Assembly: GCA_029204225.1 (NCBI GenBank)
Contig: CM055111.1
Location: forward strand, 44,185,815-44,249,814
Length of the DNA: 64,000 nt
DNA from: Diphasiastrum complanatum
Taxonomy: Eukaryota > Streptophyta > Lycopodiopsida > Lycopodiales > Lycopodiaceae
Direction of reading: 5' to 3'
The notes under the pieces were generated by a model. It saw only the letters and a list, made by a program, of their open reading frames with translations. It was not told where the DNA came from and ran no database searches. The translations under genes were made by a program, and so were the position numbers. Below, in pieces: positions 9,900 to 25,421 of this stretch. Position 1 is the stretch's first letter. The number at the start of each line of letters is the position of its first letter.

Positions 9900-12560
9900 A
9901 TTATTCTGAAGTTTTTATGTGCATGCGAGGGAAAAGAAATTATGGAATTCCACGCAGAGATAATGAGAGTATTTCAGTACAATTCGATTGCAAAGATTAA
10001 TACATGTGTTCAAAATCATTTCCTTTCAAGTATCATGATTCATTCGGAGAATAACAAAATTCACACCGTCCTATATGTCACAAGAATGATAGTTTATATT
10101 TCAGTTGGTTTCCAATTGAGTGCAAGCACAATTGGAATCAACAATCAAACTAGGAACTAAATGGTAACTTGTATAATTTCTTCGAATTTGTGACAGCATT
10201 GATACCTTCAATCAGTAGTTTCTTTCAGGCTTTTTCCAGGGCTTTTAAAAGAAAATGGCTATAGTAATTAAGCTATTGCATGTGTTGACCAATTCCCTAT
10301 TTGGCCAAAGTCGAATTCTTTGTAGGATTGTCAACCTATGTATCTTTTGTTAGGCGAATCTATAATCATCTTCATTTATTCAATGATTGTTCATACAGTA
10401 GAGTATCATGTAGAAATAGCTTACGCCGTTTAATTTCATAGAGTGGTATAAGATATTTGTTTCCATAGATAAATATAAAATATACAATCAAATGTTATTT
10501 GACACTAGCTCTCATTCATAATGGAGCTCTTTATGCTATATTCATAGTCAAGTACGAAAAATAATATTGTAAAAACATGATTATAATTATTATTATTAAG
10601 TGATATCAAAATTTTGGGGTCTTTTTCTGATGGATGATAGATTTAGCAATCTTTTTATTGTCAATCTTCGTACAAAATATATTTGTTTGGATCACTGTAT
10701 GTGAGTCCAATCAGGGGACTAGGGCCAGCTGTATGTATGACGATACAATCAAGAAACACACGTCTTGTCAATGACAATCTTTACATACGTGAAGTTATTT
10801 TCCATAGGAAAGGAAATTTATTTTCAATTATCGATTTACTAGTTGTGATGATAGAAGCAATGTTCTATTGTTTCAAACTCGGAATTACAAAATGTTGCAA
10901 AACTTCAATAAGTATTGTTGAGATAATCTGTATGAATGTAACAAAAGGAAACAACTTATTTCAATAACAAAACGAATTGAATAATCAACAAAAGTAAGTC
11001 GTGTTTGAATATGAATCAATTTCAGAAATATAAAATACAAAATATCATTTGAAAAAACAATGTGCGAGCTTTGTAAACTATTTGAAATATGTCATGGCAG
11101 TTTGCAATTAGCAATTTCGAATTTCATTTTTCATATCGCATTGGCCTTTGGGAGAAAGGCGAATCTCCTAGTTTATAGAATTGAGAGGAAAATTGCCACC
11201 TCTCTTTTTGTCATCTTACACTTGATCAAATAGATGGCTTTCTAACAACTAACTTTTTCTAACAAATACTAACATTGTGAGCATATTTGAAATATTTTAC
11301 AAAGCTCTCTCAATGTTTTTCCAAATAAAAGAATTAAATAATATGTCTTACAAAGTCTAATAAAACAAATAAAAAATAAAATCAAGAACAATAATTACTA
11401 AAAATCAAATCACAGACTACAGTAATGATGTTCTCGAGCAATGTTCATTCACACAATAATAGAATCCAAGTCGTCTTACAGTTCATGCCATTAGGAATTC
11501 ATTTTCGAATTCATTTCTCATAAATTGAGAGAAGAATTTGTTTGTTCAACAAAAAAAAGATAAGAAACAATAATTTCAACCTAACTATGTCTGCTTGAAA
11601 AACAATTCTAATTTATTTTACAAATATAATTTCATTCATAAATATTTATTAGAGAATATAATATTCAGTACCTTTCACAAAAGTATATAATATTTATATA
11701 TTGAAAATTCAAAATTAGGCTTATCAAATCTGAACTGAAAATTGAATTATGACCAAGCGCTACAGCTCGAAATCCAATTATTGTTGGAGAGAGAGATACA
11801 GATAGAGTTCATGTTAGGTCTCGTGATGAAATTTGTGTGCTTACAAATAGAGTTGGAGCTTGAGAAAATTCGATTTCGATTTTTTTGGTTTTTCCTTATA
11901 TATGTTTTTGTTCAGAGCGCACATGAAGCAGTCTTTCACTCTCATATGTTTACAACATGAAAAAAACCATACACATGTGTGTGCAATGGTTTCTTCTGTA
12001 TACAAACTTGTAAATAATGTTACATATTATTTCTTGAATTTCAACAATTTTTCGGTATCAAAATGAATGTCATTTTCTATACAACTGTTATCAGAATTAT
12101 GTGTATTGCATTTAGAATTCTCATCTATTATGAAACATTGGAAACTATCTTTTGTTTTTTATTCAGATATTGGTTTTCTTAAGAAATTGAATAAATGATA
12201 CATTCCCAATGTTATGCATTTTAATTTATTATTTTAATACAAGGGGATTGTTTTTTTATAACACGTAGAATTTTAATCCAAAAAAAATGTCATACGAAAG
12301 TCTTTTTATTTGTAAATGTTTTCTAGTTTATTTTTTTTTTGACAATGACCAACATCGTTGATGATTGTTTCATCTCTCGTTATTTATTTCGATAGTCGAA
12401 ATCATATCGAGAAAATTTTGTGCTTTGGCATAAGGCGAATAATATCAATCCCTAGTCAATATCCAATAGAACTAACTTCAAAAAAGAAAAAAAAAAGCCT
12501 TATTTGCTTAGAATTGAAAATATACGACCAATTGTTTCATAAAAAATGGAATTACGAACG
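9900..12560. other. AT-rich left arm of the Helitron-like block, no clear gene
   Basis: Composition falls to strongly AT-rich from about 9900 and stays so to about 18550. Short frames (for example 10683-10967 and 11742-12066) carry no recognised motif. The block resembles non-coding flank or intron of the element whose Rep/helicase lies downstream. No 5' terminus could be placed. Confidence 0.35.
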
Positions 12561-13500
12561 AAACGAACGTTAACTGAAAGACGTAGAGTTGCGAAAGAAA
12601 ATGTCTTTTTTTTAAAAAAAAATCAATTTATGCCATATGTCGACGGATGGTTTAAAACAAAAGAATATCAAGATTTGTGAAAAATCATTTGTACGGAAAT
12701 TATCGGACAAATGAAATGTTGTTCTACATGTGGAAGTATGAATTTCTTCAAGAAAGAACATAATAAGAAGTTTCGAAATTTGAATGAAAACGTCCCACCT
12801 TATGCAATAGCTAATACTTTTTTATGGAAATATACACATACAAATGAGGAACAAAAACAGTGGTATATATGCAATTTATGTAAAACTTATCCAGATCGAA
12901 TAAAATACATAGTATTTTCTTCGCCTACGTATCTACGATCTCTTTTTAAGGATAACGTGTCACATTTATTCAATAGATGTGACTCAACGCATAAACTCGT
13001 TCGTGATTGGACAACTTGAAAAAAGATCGCTTTTCAACAATTTGATTGCTTGCAATTCGAATAGATATACGAATGATAAAAAAGAATTAGGATATGTGTT
13101 ATGCCAGAATATTTTGCATAATTCGATATTAAGGACTTTTTTGAGCATATATGAATATAGTGCCGAAACTCAAGTGTTACCGTTTATATCATTAGCTTTG
13201 TTTCAAGAAATGTTAAAAACTGAAGTACATGCATTTGAAAACATGGAAATCGATCCATTCGAACGACTATATATATGACTGCAAGACGTAATGTCCTGCA
13301 GCAGAAGACAAAATATCCAAAAAGATGACATATATACGTATAATATATGGATTAGAACAAGAACGCATGAACGAAAAGAAACATCAATGTTTAGAACAAA
13401 AGTTTCTGGATTGCCGTTAATGACTGAACAAAAACAATTCATCACATTAGAAAATGCCCATTTCTATTTCCATTTTGTCAAGGTTATTACGATGGGAAAA
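12560..13500 (+). pseudogene. N-terminal part of Helentron-like Rep/Hel (zinc-binding region)
   Basis: The frames carry CCSTCG and, about 55 residues later, CNLCKTYP, two Cys pairs like those that precede the Rep domain in Helentron proteins. The next frames (12979-13278 and 13291-13521) continue in a basic, Asn/Ile-rich style with no stop-free join, so at least two frameshifts are needed. A TGA near 12677 precedes the first Cys pair. The assignment depends on continuity with the Rep and helicase domains downstream. Confidence 0.45.
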
Positions 13501-13649
13501 TATGTTATATCGATTACATAAAAATGAGAGTTTCTGCATTGTTTTCGCCATTTACACTATATTTACTTATAATGTATCAAATACGACAAGCAATCTTGAT
13601 AACAACAAAGGTGTCGTCTGTTGTTTTGCAAACGAAGAACAGATTTTTA

Positions 13650-14523
13650 GAAATGTTTTGAATTCACTTTTGCCACGCGAAATGTCAGGCACTCCATCAT
13701 GGCATAGACGAAATTTTAAACATCTATTAACGATGGTGACATATTGGAGATTACCAGATTTTTTTCTGACCTTGACAAGCGATGAAACAACTGAATTACA
13801 ATGGTCAGAAATCTGACAAATAGAAGAAATAGTGAAAAATTATAATAGAAATTTCAATTGGATAAATTGTCCGATTGAATGTTCATTGTTGTTTGTCAAC
13901 AAGTTGGAATTATTCATGAAAGAATTCATTATTTCAAAAAGAGCAATTCAATCGAGGTTCTGTACATGCCCATATCATGCTATGGATTAAAAGAAAAGAT
14001 GTAAAAAAAATTGGAAATGAAATCGTTGTATTCATTCCTGCGAAACTCAATCTAGAAACAAAAAAATTCCAAATTCCATTAGATCCAGTCAGAAAACAAA
14101 TATATGAATCAGTCGTACGAAAACAAATCCATTATTGTCGATCAGCTTGCGCCATCAACGTTGATAAAAAAAAAAAAAACAAAGACCTGTAAATATGGAT
14201 TTTCATTCAAAAAATATTCGACATCGACTGAATTAGACGCAGGAACTGAACGATGGCTATACTTTCGACCTAGATATGAGGATCGTAACGTAGTACCTTA
14301 TCATCCAACAGTGCTATTGTTATGGCAAGCGCACATGAATTTACAACGGAGTACAAACACTGGCTGGTCATATTACCGATTGAATGTAATGAAATCAGAG
14401 CCAACAGGGCCATTGAATCTGAGTATAGATGACACCAAAAAAATCGGATTATCCCATGCTGATGAAAACATGTTAAAATTAATATCTAGTTACATCTTGA
14501 CACAACCGATATCATTGCCATAA
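13650..14523 (+). pseudogene. Rolling-circle replication initiator (HUH Rep) domain
   Basis: Three frame segments make up the domain. First, SGTPSWHRRNFKHLL to FFLTLTSDETTELQWSEI, ending in a TGA at 13814-13816 where Arg would fit. Second, FNRGSVHAHIMLWIKR carrying the metal-binding HUH histidines at 13965-13973. Third, after a frameshift in the A14 run near 14165, CKYGF, RPRYEDRNVVPYHP and WSYYRLNVMKSEPTG, the block that normally holds the catalytic tyrosine. In this family the Rep nicks DNA and joins to it through tyrosine to start rolling-circle transposition. The HUH histidines are intact, but the chain is broken, so the copy cannot make the protein. The spacing between the first segment and the HUH motif is shorter than usual. 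Confidence 0.7.
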
Positions 14524-14985
14524 ATTAGTTTCACATGTTTACAAATTCCGATTATCAAAAGAAACGAAACTGTTCAGTACGTAGATAGCTCTTCTCCAGA
14601 TTTGCGACGAAAATTTATAAATCATAACAATACAATACTATTACATCTTGATATCTACACATATAGACCTGAAGAACTTGAAAACATGACTTTTTATGAG
14701 TATTGGCGCCAATTTATTGCAATCGCGAAAAAAAAAAAAACAATTTTCAAAAAGAAATATATATGGATCAATTAGGACATTATTTGTATAAAAATACTAA
14801 AATAATCAAATTCACAACTTATCATCCTGCATATCAAACAGAAGGTTTTTTTTTTTCAATATCTTATTAAAAAAATGTCAATTTCGAGAAGAACATGAAC
14901 TTTTGAACCTCGTGAACAGTGATTGATCGTATTATACAGAATGCATACTACGTGATTTCATTCGAAATGAGAAAGACATTGACAA

Positions 14986-16430
14986 ATGTTTCAAAATGAA
15001 CAACGGCAACAAATTGTAAATATCTTATTGCAACATAAATCATTTTCGCGCGAACCTTTATTTCAAGTCATATCTGATTATGAAAATAACGCTCAGGTAT
15101 CATTAGGAACTTATACAAAAGATATGTTAGGTATTTCACATAAATTTCAATCACCATTGACAACAAAACAAGAAAGTGCTTTTTCGATTTTGATGTCAAA
15201 TCAATCAGGTATTTTTGTACTGTCAAGTACACCAGGAAGTGGAAAAACGCATCTAATAAAATATTTAACATTCGCGCTCGAAAAAACAAACAAATCTATT
15301 TTGTTATGCGCCACAACAGGTGTAGTTGCGTCTAGGCTTAGTAAATGTGCACTGACAGTGCACAATTTATTTTCGATCCATGTTAATGCTCTCTATATAT
15401 GAGATCTAATGCCTACTAATGTGCGTTACAAAAAAATCTTTAGTGTTGATATCATTATTATTGACGAAATGTCTATGATGACTGCTCAAACATTACAGCT
15501 TGTCATACACCAAATAAATCAAGTAAAATCAAATCCATATCGTCTGCCTTTCCAGAATTTCATCCTATTGTTAGTAGGCGATCATGCATAATTGCCAGCA
15601 ATATGTAAACATAAAAGTGATAGTTTATGTTCGATATGCCACATCTCAACATCTTTATATTGGAAACTGGCGATTCAGATCCACCTGACTTATTCGATTC
15701 GACACGCGACAGATGCTTTATATCTTTCATTTTTAAACACGATAAGATTTAGAAAGCCAACATTAGAAGAAATCAACGATACATTTAATCAACAAATAAT
15801 TTCAGAAAAAGAAGTTTTGAAAATGATTAGCTCTAACGTGACAATAATATGCACGCACAAACAAAATGTCAAAAGATATAACAAATGTGCATTACAAAAA
15901 CTCTTCGAAGAGAAAAACATCATAAACGTACCAGTCAAAACAAATGCATCAAACAATCCAGAATTAAAATCATGGCTTGAGAACTTGTCATTTCATCAAC
16001 TAGACCAAATTGCAAAGAATGCAAAGATCATGGTTCTTACGAATCTAGACATAACAAACGAAATAGTTAATGGAGTGACCGGAATGATTCAAGACTATGC
16101 GCATTCGAATCAAACGAATGAAATCAATTCTATCACGATAACAATCGATGGATCTAACAAAAAAATGAAAATTACGCCATCAACTATTAGGAAATTGAGA
16201 TACGATTCCAAAATATATTACAAATGCACTTTGCCTTTAACATTAGCATACGCTATTACAGCTCATAAATTGCAAGGCATAACAATCAACAACACCTCAA
16301 TAATTGATATTCAAAACAGTTTCTGTCCAGAATTAACTTATGTTATGTTATCTTGAGTGACAAGACGAGAACAAATATTTCTCACACGCAAACTAACACC
16401 TACAGATTTTGATCCAACACCATTATAAAT
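14986..16430 (+). pseudogene. Pif1-family helicase domain of the Helentron-like element
   Basis: One frame set with three internal stops. Walker A reads STPGSGKTHLIK (about 15226-15261). Walker B reads IIIIDEMSM (about 15457). The conserved GDHA.LP motif has TAA at 15589-15591 in place of its invariant Gln. The C-terminal AITAHKLQGIT and LTYVMLS.VTRREQIF have TGA at 16354-16356 in place of the invariant Arg. A TGA at 15400-15402 splits the first two blocks. Pif1 helicases unwind DNA 5' to 3' and in Helitrons are fused C-terminal to Rep. The two stops at invariant residues are both one C-to-T step from the expected codon. Confidence 0.75.
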
Positions 16431-16579
16431 CAAACAAATAATTAACATTGACAATATGATCTGATTCTACGACATCTGAATCTTTGTGACACATTACTTG
16501 ATTATTTATTGTTCTAGAAATATCATATCCAAAATATTTCATCTCTAATTTTCTAATTGTACTTGAAAGCAAAAATCCG

Positions 16580-17450
16580 GTATGGCATTACAAGAACTTA
16601 CAGAGGCTCAAAAGGTATATTGTTATGGATATCGTGAATCAAATTTTGAACTCGAATAAAATACCTAAAAAAAGAACGCTTTTAACTATTCGAAATTCGT
16701 AATTTAATTCTAATAACGACTTTTATGGTGAAAACTTCCACAAGCTTTTCCGAAAACTAAAAGAAGAAACTCAACAACCGCAAGACGTCTGAGGATCTTG
16801 AAGAATTGCGAATTTATCCTACGACGCGACAAATGTTCCTATTGAATGCTTGCGAAATCGATCCGGAACAATACAAAGACAGGTTTCAAAATAGTTACAC
16901 TATGAGCACGTACATCACAATGCATAAACGTGCGAGAGAAACCTATGTGCATGAACATCACGGAGATACTATAGAAGGTAACAATTCACCTCTATTTTTA
17001 TTTATTTATTTTCCATTCTGTTCTTTTACTTTATTACATCAAACATATGAAAATCATATTATTTTTATAACATATTTCAAATTTGCAGGATTTTTGGAAC
17101 ACTTTTATAAACTATTTTCTATTCCGATCCCGGATTCGATCAAGACGAACAAGACGACGATACAACATTTCGAAACGCACTCTGACAAAAGTTATTATGC
17201 AATTCATAACCTATATTTTGGTTACAACATTGCTTTTTCAGATTGGGAAACCATGTCTCGAACAGAATTAAATGCTATCTATCAACACAGATTTAAGAAG
17301 ACAACTTGGCCATCTCTCTGACATCGAAGTTCGACTGATAGACGGTCCTATCACAACTGAAAATGTTCTGAAAATCATAGAACAAGAAACTGTCAACACG
17401 TCGATTACGACCACAACTGACACGCATCAGGTTCATGTCTTTTACTGATT
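16580..17450 (+). pseudogene. Intron-containing ORF downstream of the helicase, unknown product
   Basis: Coding-like stretches are separated by short introns with plant-type borders. ATG 16582 starts MALQELTEAQK before a GTATAT donor. A piece around 16715-16880 reads NFHKLFRKLKEETQQPQD, with TGA codons. A 110-120 bp intron (GTAACA near 16978 to TTTGCAG near 17090) is followed by an acidic stretch (FDQDEQDDD in one frame). A later acidic/Thr-rich piece contains LRRQLGHLSDIEVRLIDG, ending near a CAG/GTTCAT donor at about 17430. Several stops are again TGA or TAA where Arg or Gln would fit. No family recognised. It may be the 5' part of the gene that ends in the GIY-YIG ORF. Confidence 0.35.
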
Positions 17451-17667
17451 TAACCACTCAATTTGTTTACGATGCATTTTATACACACATGTAAATACAA
17501 CCTTGCAACTAACAAATAAGAGGTGATAACTCTCGAATCTCCACAACCAATATCACAACGATCTTCTTCTAGCAAAGAGGTATGGCAAATTAACACTATA
17601 TTTTTGCTCTAAATAGATCTTCTTGTACATTTAAAAAAACCCTATTAATTCTCACTATTCTTCGTAG

Positions 17668-17954
17668 GATCTGACACCGCCACCACCACCGAAACGCCTA
17701 CGAGGCAGTTCTTCACAATCTACAAAATAGTTTCACAAATAGGCAAATCAATTTATGTCAGTCAAACAACAGATTTTGATAGACACATGCGACAACATGC
17801 TCGTAGACCACCGAAAGGAACGACCTACAACAAGGCTCACGGCAAATTTTTTGATCATTATGAAGCTCAGATATTAGAAATTGTTACTGACTCTTCAATT
17901 GCAGATAGATTAGAAAAAGTCTATATCAAAATGTTTAGATCTCAGAAAATGTGA
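17668..17954 (+). CDS. GIY-YIG nuclease domain ORF
   Basis: From an acceptor-like TTCGTAG/GATCTG the frame encodes about 95 residues without a stop. It contains FTIYKIVSQIGKSIYVSQTT (the paired GIY/YIG strands, here YKI...YVS), then DRHMRQH with the catalytic Arg-type position, a conserved Tyr (HYEAQILEI) and RLEKVYIKMF with the catalytic Glu position, ending at the TGA at 17952-17954. That is the full order of a GIY-YIG core. These domains cut DNA and occur in homing endonucleases, UvrC/Slx1 and Penelope-like retroelements. The Gly of YIG is Ser here (YVSQ), so activity is uncertain. No reverse transcriptase lies nearby, which argues against a Penelope origin. The same DNA read in another frame after a GAG donor gives a Pro-rich basic tail (TPPPPPKRLRG), so the exon may be read in two ways. 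Confidence 0.6.
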
Positions 17955-20678
<2,724 letters not shown>

Positions 20679-20869
20679 TACAAAATTGATGGAAATGAGA
20701 AAAGAGTTTATCTCACTAATTCCTGTGCACCTAGAGGTTCATCTTCATCATCTATTCGAAACTCATAAAGATCCTGGAGCACCATTAGTGACTCCATCCT
20801 CACTTTCCAAATAGCATAATTGGTAGAATTTAACTCTCACTAGCTTCCTGGAGCGGCTAAACTTTGACA

Positions 20870-21135
20870 CACGACTTTTCTCAGGTTGTGCAACATGAAT
20901 GCCTGGTGCGTGCGGCTTATTTTACATTTGATGACGAGATAGATATGTGTCTTGCTGAGCTTTCTAACATGAAGAACTATTCATACCACTCACTTATCGG
21001 CTCATTGATGTATGCAATGGTGTGTATACAGTAAGCACACTTTCTCAATTCATGTCGAATTCGAGAATCCAACATTGGAAAGCACTCAAAAGAGTAATGA
21101 AATACATTCAAGCAATAAGTGCTTGATTCATAGCT
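20870..21135 (+). pseudogene. Copia RT/RNase H relic on the opposite strand
   Basis: Plus-strand fragments read YHSLIGSLMYAMVC and, after a short internal deletion and frameshift, VSTLSQFMSNSRIQHWKALK. These are the segments that flank the TRPD motif in Copia pol. It abuts the minus-strand Copia at about 20690-20870, giving a head-to-head junction of two different Copia remnants. Confidence 0.6.
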
Positions 21136-23235
<2,100 letters not shown>

Positions 23236-24607
23236 ATGTCGACTAAATGTAGTTTTTTGCAAATGTGGCCGAGTGCTATTTTGGATGGAAGGACACCTTT
23301 TGAGATGCTATTCAAGAGGAGGCTGAGTGTCAACTTTCTAAGAACTTTTGAATGCACATGCTATGTCAACATTACTCTTGATGATAGGACCAAGGAGGAT
23401 CCATCTTCAAGGAGAGGTATTTTTGTTGGATATAGTGATGTGAGTAAAGTCTACAAGGTTTACATTCCTTCTACTAACAAAGCGATTGTTGGTAGAGATG
23501 TCATCTTTGATGAGGGGAACATTCCAAAAGTGTCCTCAAGCATGATTGATAAAGGTGTGGATGGATCTAACATTCTTGATGTTGATGTAAAGGATCCTAC
23601 TTTGGATGGTGATGATGATGGACCTTCATCAAGTCAAAAGCCAAGGGTAACATCAAGGGAAAGACAAGTACCTTCAAGGCTCACTTATGATAAGAAGGAT
23701 AAGCAAATGGAAGTGACTCATTTTGCTTTTCTCACATTTTTTGGTGGATCTTCTTGTGTAGATGGAGCTATGCAAGTGGATGGATGTTATCATGTTGTAA
23801 AATCAAGTAATGGATCTGGAAAACAAAGTTTGTTCAATGACTTTGATGATCAAGATGTTGATCTCAAAAGGCTTCAACTAGTCAAAAGGGAAGTTGGCAA
23901 TTTGGAACTAGTCAAGAGCATCAAAGGAGAGGTAATTGGCAAAGATGTTATGGATCTGTTTTTGCAGGTTATTGAAGACTCAAGTACGGTCAAAGGAGCA
24001 GCAAGGAAGTGTTGTTCAGGTTTTATTTACTTGTTCTATTTTATGTTTGAGCTATATGTGTGCAAATTGTCAAGATATGGTAAAACTAGCTACATTGGTT
24101 TTCATCATTTTGACGTTGGAGTTGTACTAGCATTCTTGGCTGGTTTTGCTTATGGAAATGAAGCTATTGGAGGTTCATTATATCACTCATTCATGATCAA
24201 GTCATCAAGTGATGATGGCATCTTATGGCAAGATGGAGATGGAGGCTCATTCATGGAGCTTCATGGTGGATACATGGCAAGAAAGGACAAAGATGGAGGA
24301 GGCAAGCAAGGAAGTGGTCATCACTCACATTTATTGTTTGGTTGCTGTAATTTTCCAGAGAGTTCAGAGTTGGAAGCATGGTGGAATCATTTCATTTGCA
24401 TTCTATTTGATTCTTCATGTACTAGTTACTTCTTGACATGTAAAATTGATGTAAGAAATAGTGAAGCATCCCAAGTGGACACTATTCTCTATATCAATTG
24501 TGGAAGCTACTTTAGAACATTAGAAAGGAGGTCTATTATTAGGATGGAGATCATTCTAAAGTTGGATCAAAGTTCTATGGTTAAGCTAAAACTAGTTGAA
24601 GAGGGAG
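23236..24607 (+). pseudogene. Internally deleted Copia pol: integrase C-terminus fused to unrelated open frame
   Basis: The frame opens with the Copia integrase C-terminal region: DGRTPFEMLF, FECTCYVNI and the IFVGYSDVSKVYKVYIP...GRDVIFDE block. After about residue 170 it no longer resembles pol. There is no RT (no YVDD) and no RNase H, yet the frame stays open for nearly 300 more codons, including hydrophobic and Gly/Asp-rich stretches. It ends KLKLVEEGV with a polypurine tract (GAAGAGGGAG) just before an LTR-like sequence. So the RT/RNase H segment seems to have been replaced or rearranged. It may instead be a captured host fragment read by chance. No gag is seen upstream. Confidence 0.55.
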
Positions 24608-25421
24608 TGTGAGAGATTTCAAGTAGTTCAGTCAATATTGGTCATAGTTGATAAAATTGCCACATACACAATTTAGGCCAATTTCATATTGGACTTAGAG
24701 ATTGACTTTTCAAAGTTATATTAGTCTAAAAGCATTTGAATAGACAATTCTGGAAAGTGTAGAACACGAGTTTGAGTAGATTCAAATTTGAATGTAGGGT
24801 ACATTGAATCTAGTCACAATAATAGTAGGGTTTTCCAAATATCAAGGGTGATTTTGGATCTTAGTGATTTGAAATCTTTCACAAGGCTTACTACAAGTGT
24901 CAAGATTAGATTTTGATATGTGACTCATCCTATGTGTTGTCATGAGATCTAGTGATGAAGCAAAGAGAGATATTCATCAAATTGGTCTAATCAAATTAAA
25001 GAAGTCATAAGTCACTTATCCAATCACATCTAGAGGAGGAGAAAAAGTGGTCCAATGAGATTGGAGCATCCCCTACCTCAAGTTCCTATTAGAAGGCTAG
25101 ATAGGTTCATTACATACTAAGTTTTTTGGAGTTAATGTGAGATACAACATTTTGAGTCATATTGGCATTCTCTCTCTACTCGAGGCTTGATAGTTGGATT
25201 CTCTCTCTACCAAAGAGCAAGGCTTTTTCCATATTTAGTTTTTTCAAGTACAAGTCTCCACGTGTGTATGTACTTGTTTTATTGATATATGCATGTAATC
25301 AATTGCTCTTGCCTTAGTTTTTTGAGATAGATCTTGATTATCAATCTATACTTGATCTTTGTGCAATCACCAAGTCTTAGGAGATCATTATCACATTTAA
25401 GAGCGCATGTGAAATTCAACA
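24608..25421 (+). repeat. Probable 3' LTR of the deleted Copia element, about 814 bp
   Basis: Begins TGTGAGAGATTTC immediately after the polypurine tract and ends near GAAATTCAACA, giving imperfect TGT...ACA ends. No matching 5' LTR was found in the window, so the right boundary is tentative. Confidence 0.5.

Noticed and set aside
12480-16360. Reassigned genetic code in the Rep/helicase gene (TAA/TGA read as Gln/Arg)
   Set aside because: Ordinary CAA and CGA codons are common in the same frames and frameshifts are also present, so mutational decay is simpler.
17668-17954. Penelope-like retroelement as the source of the GIY-YIG domain
   Set aside because: No reverse transcriptase is found within several kb on either strand. 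The nearest upstream enzyme domain is a Pif1 helicase. Kept as a testable alternative in the finding.
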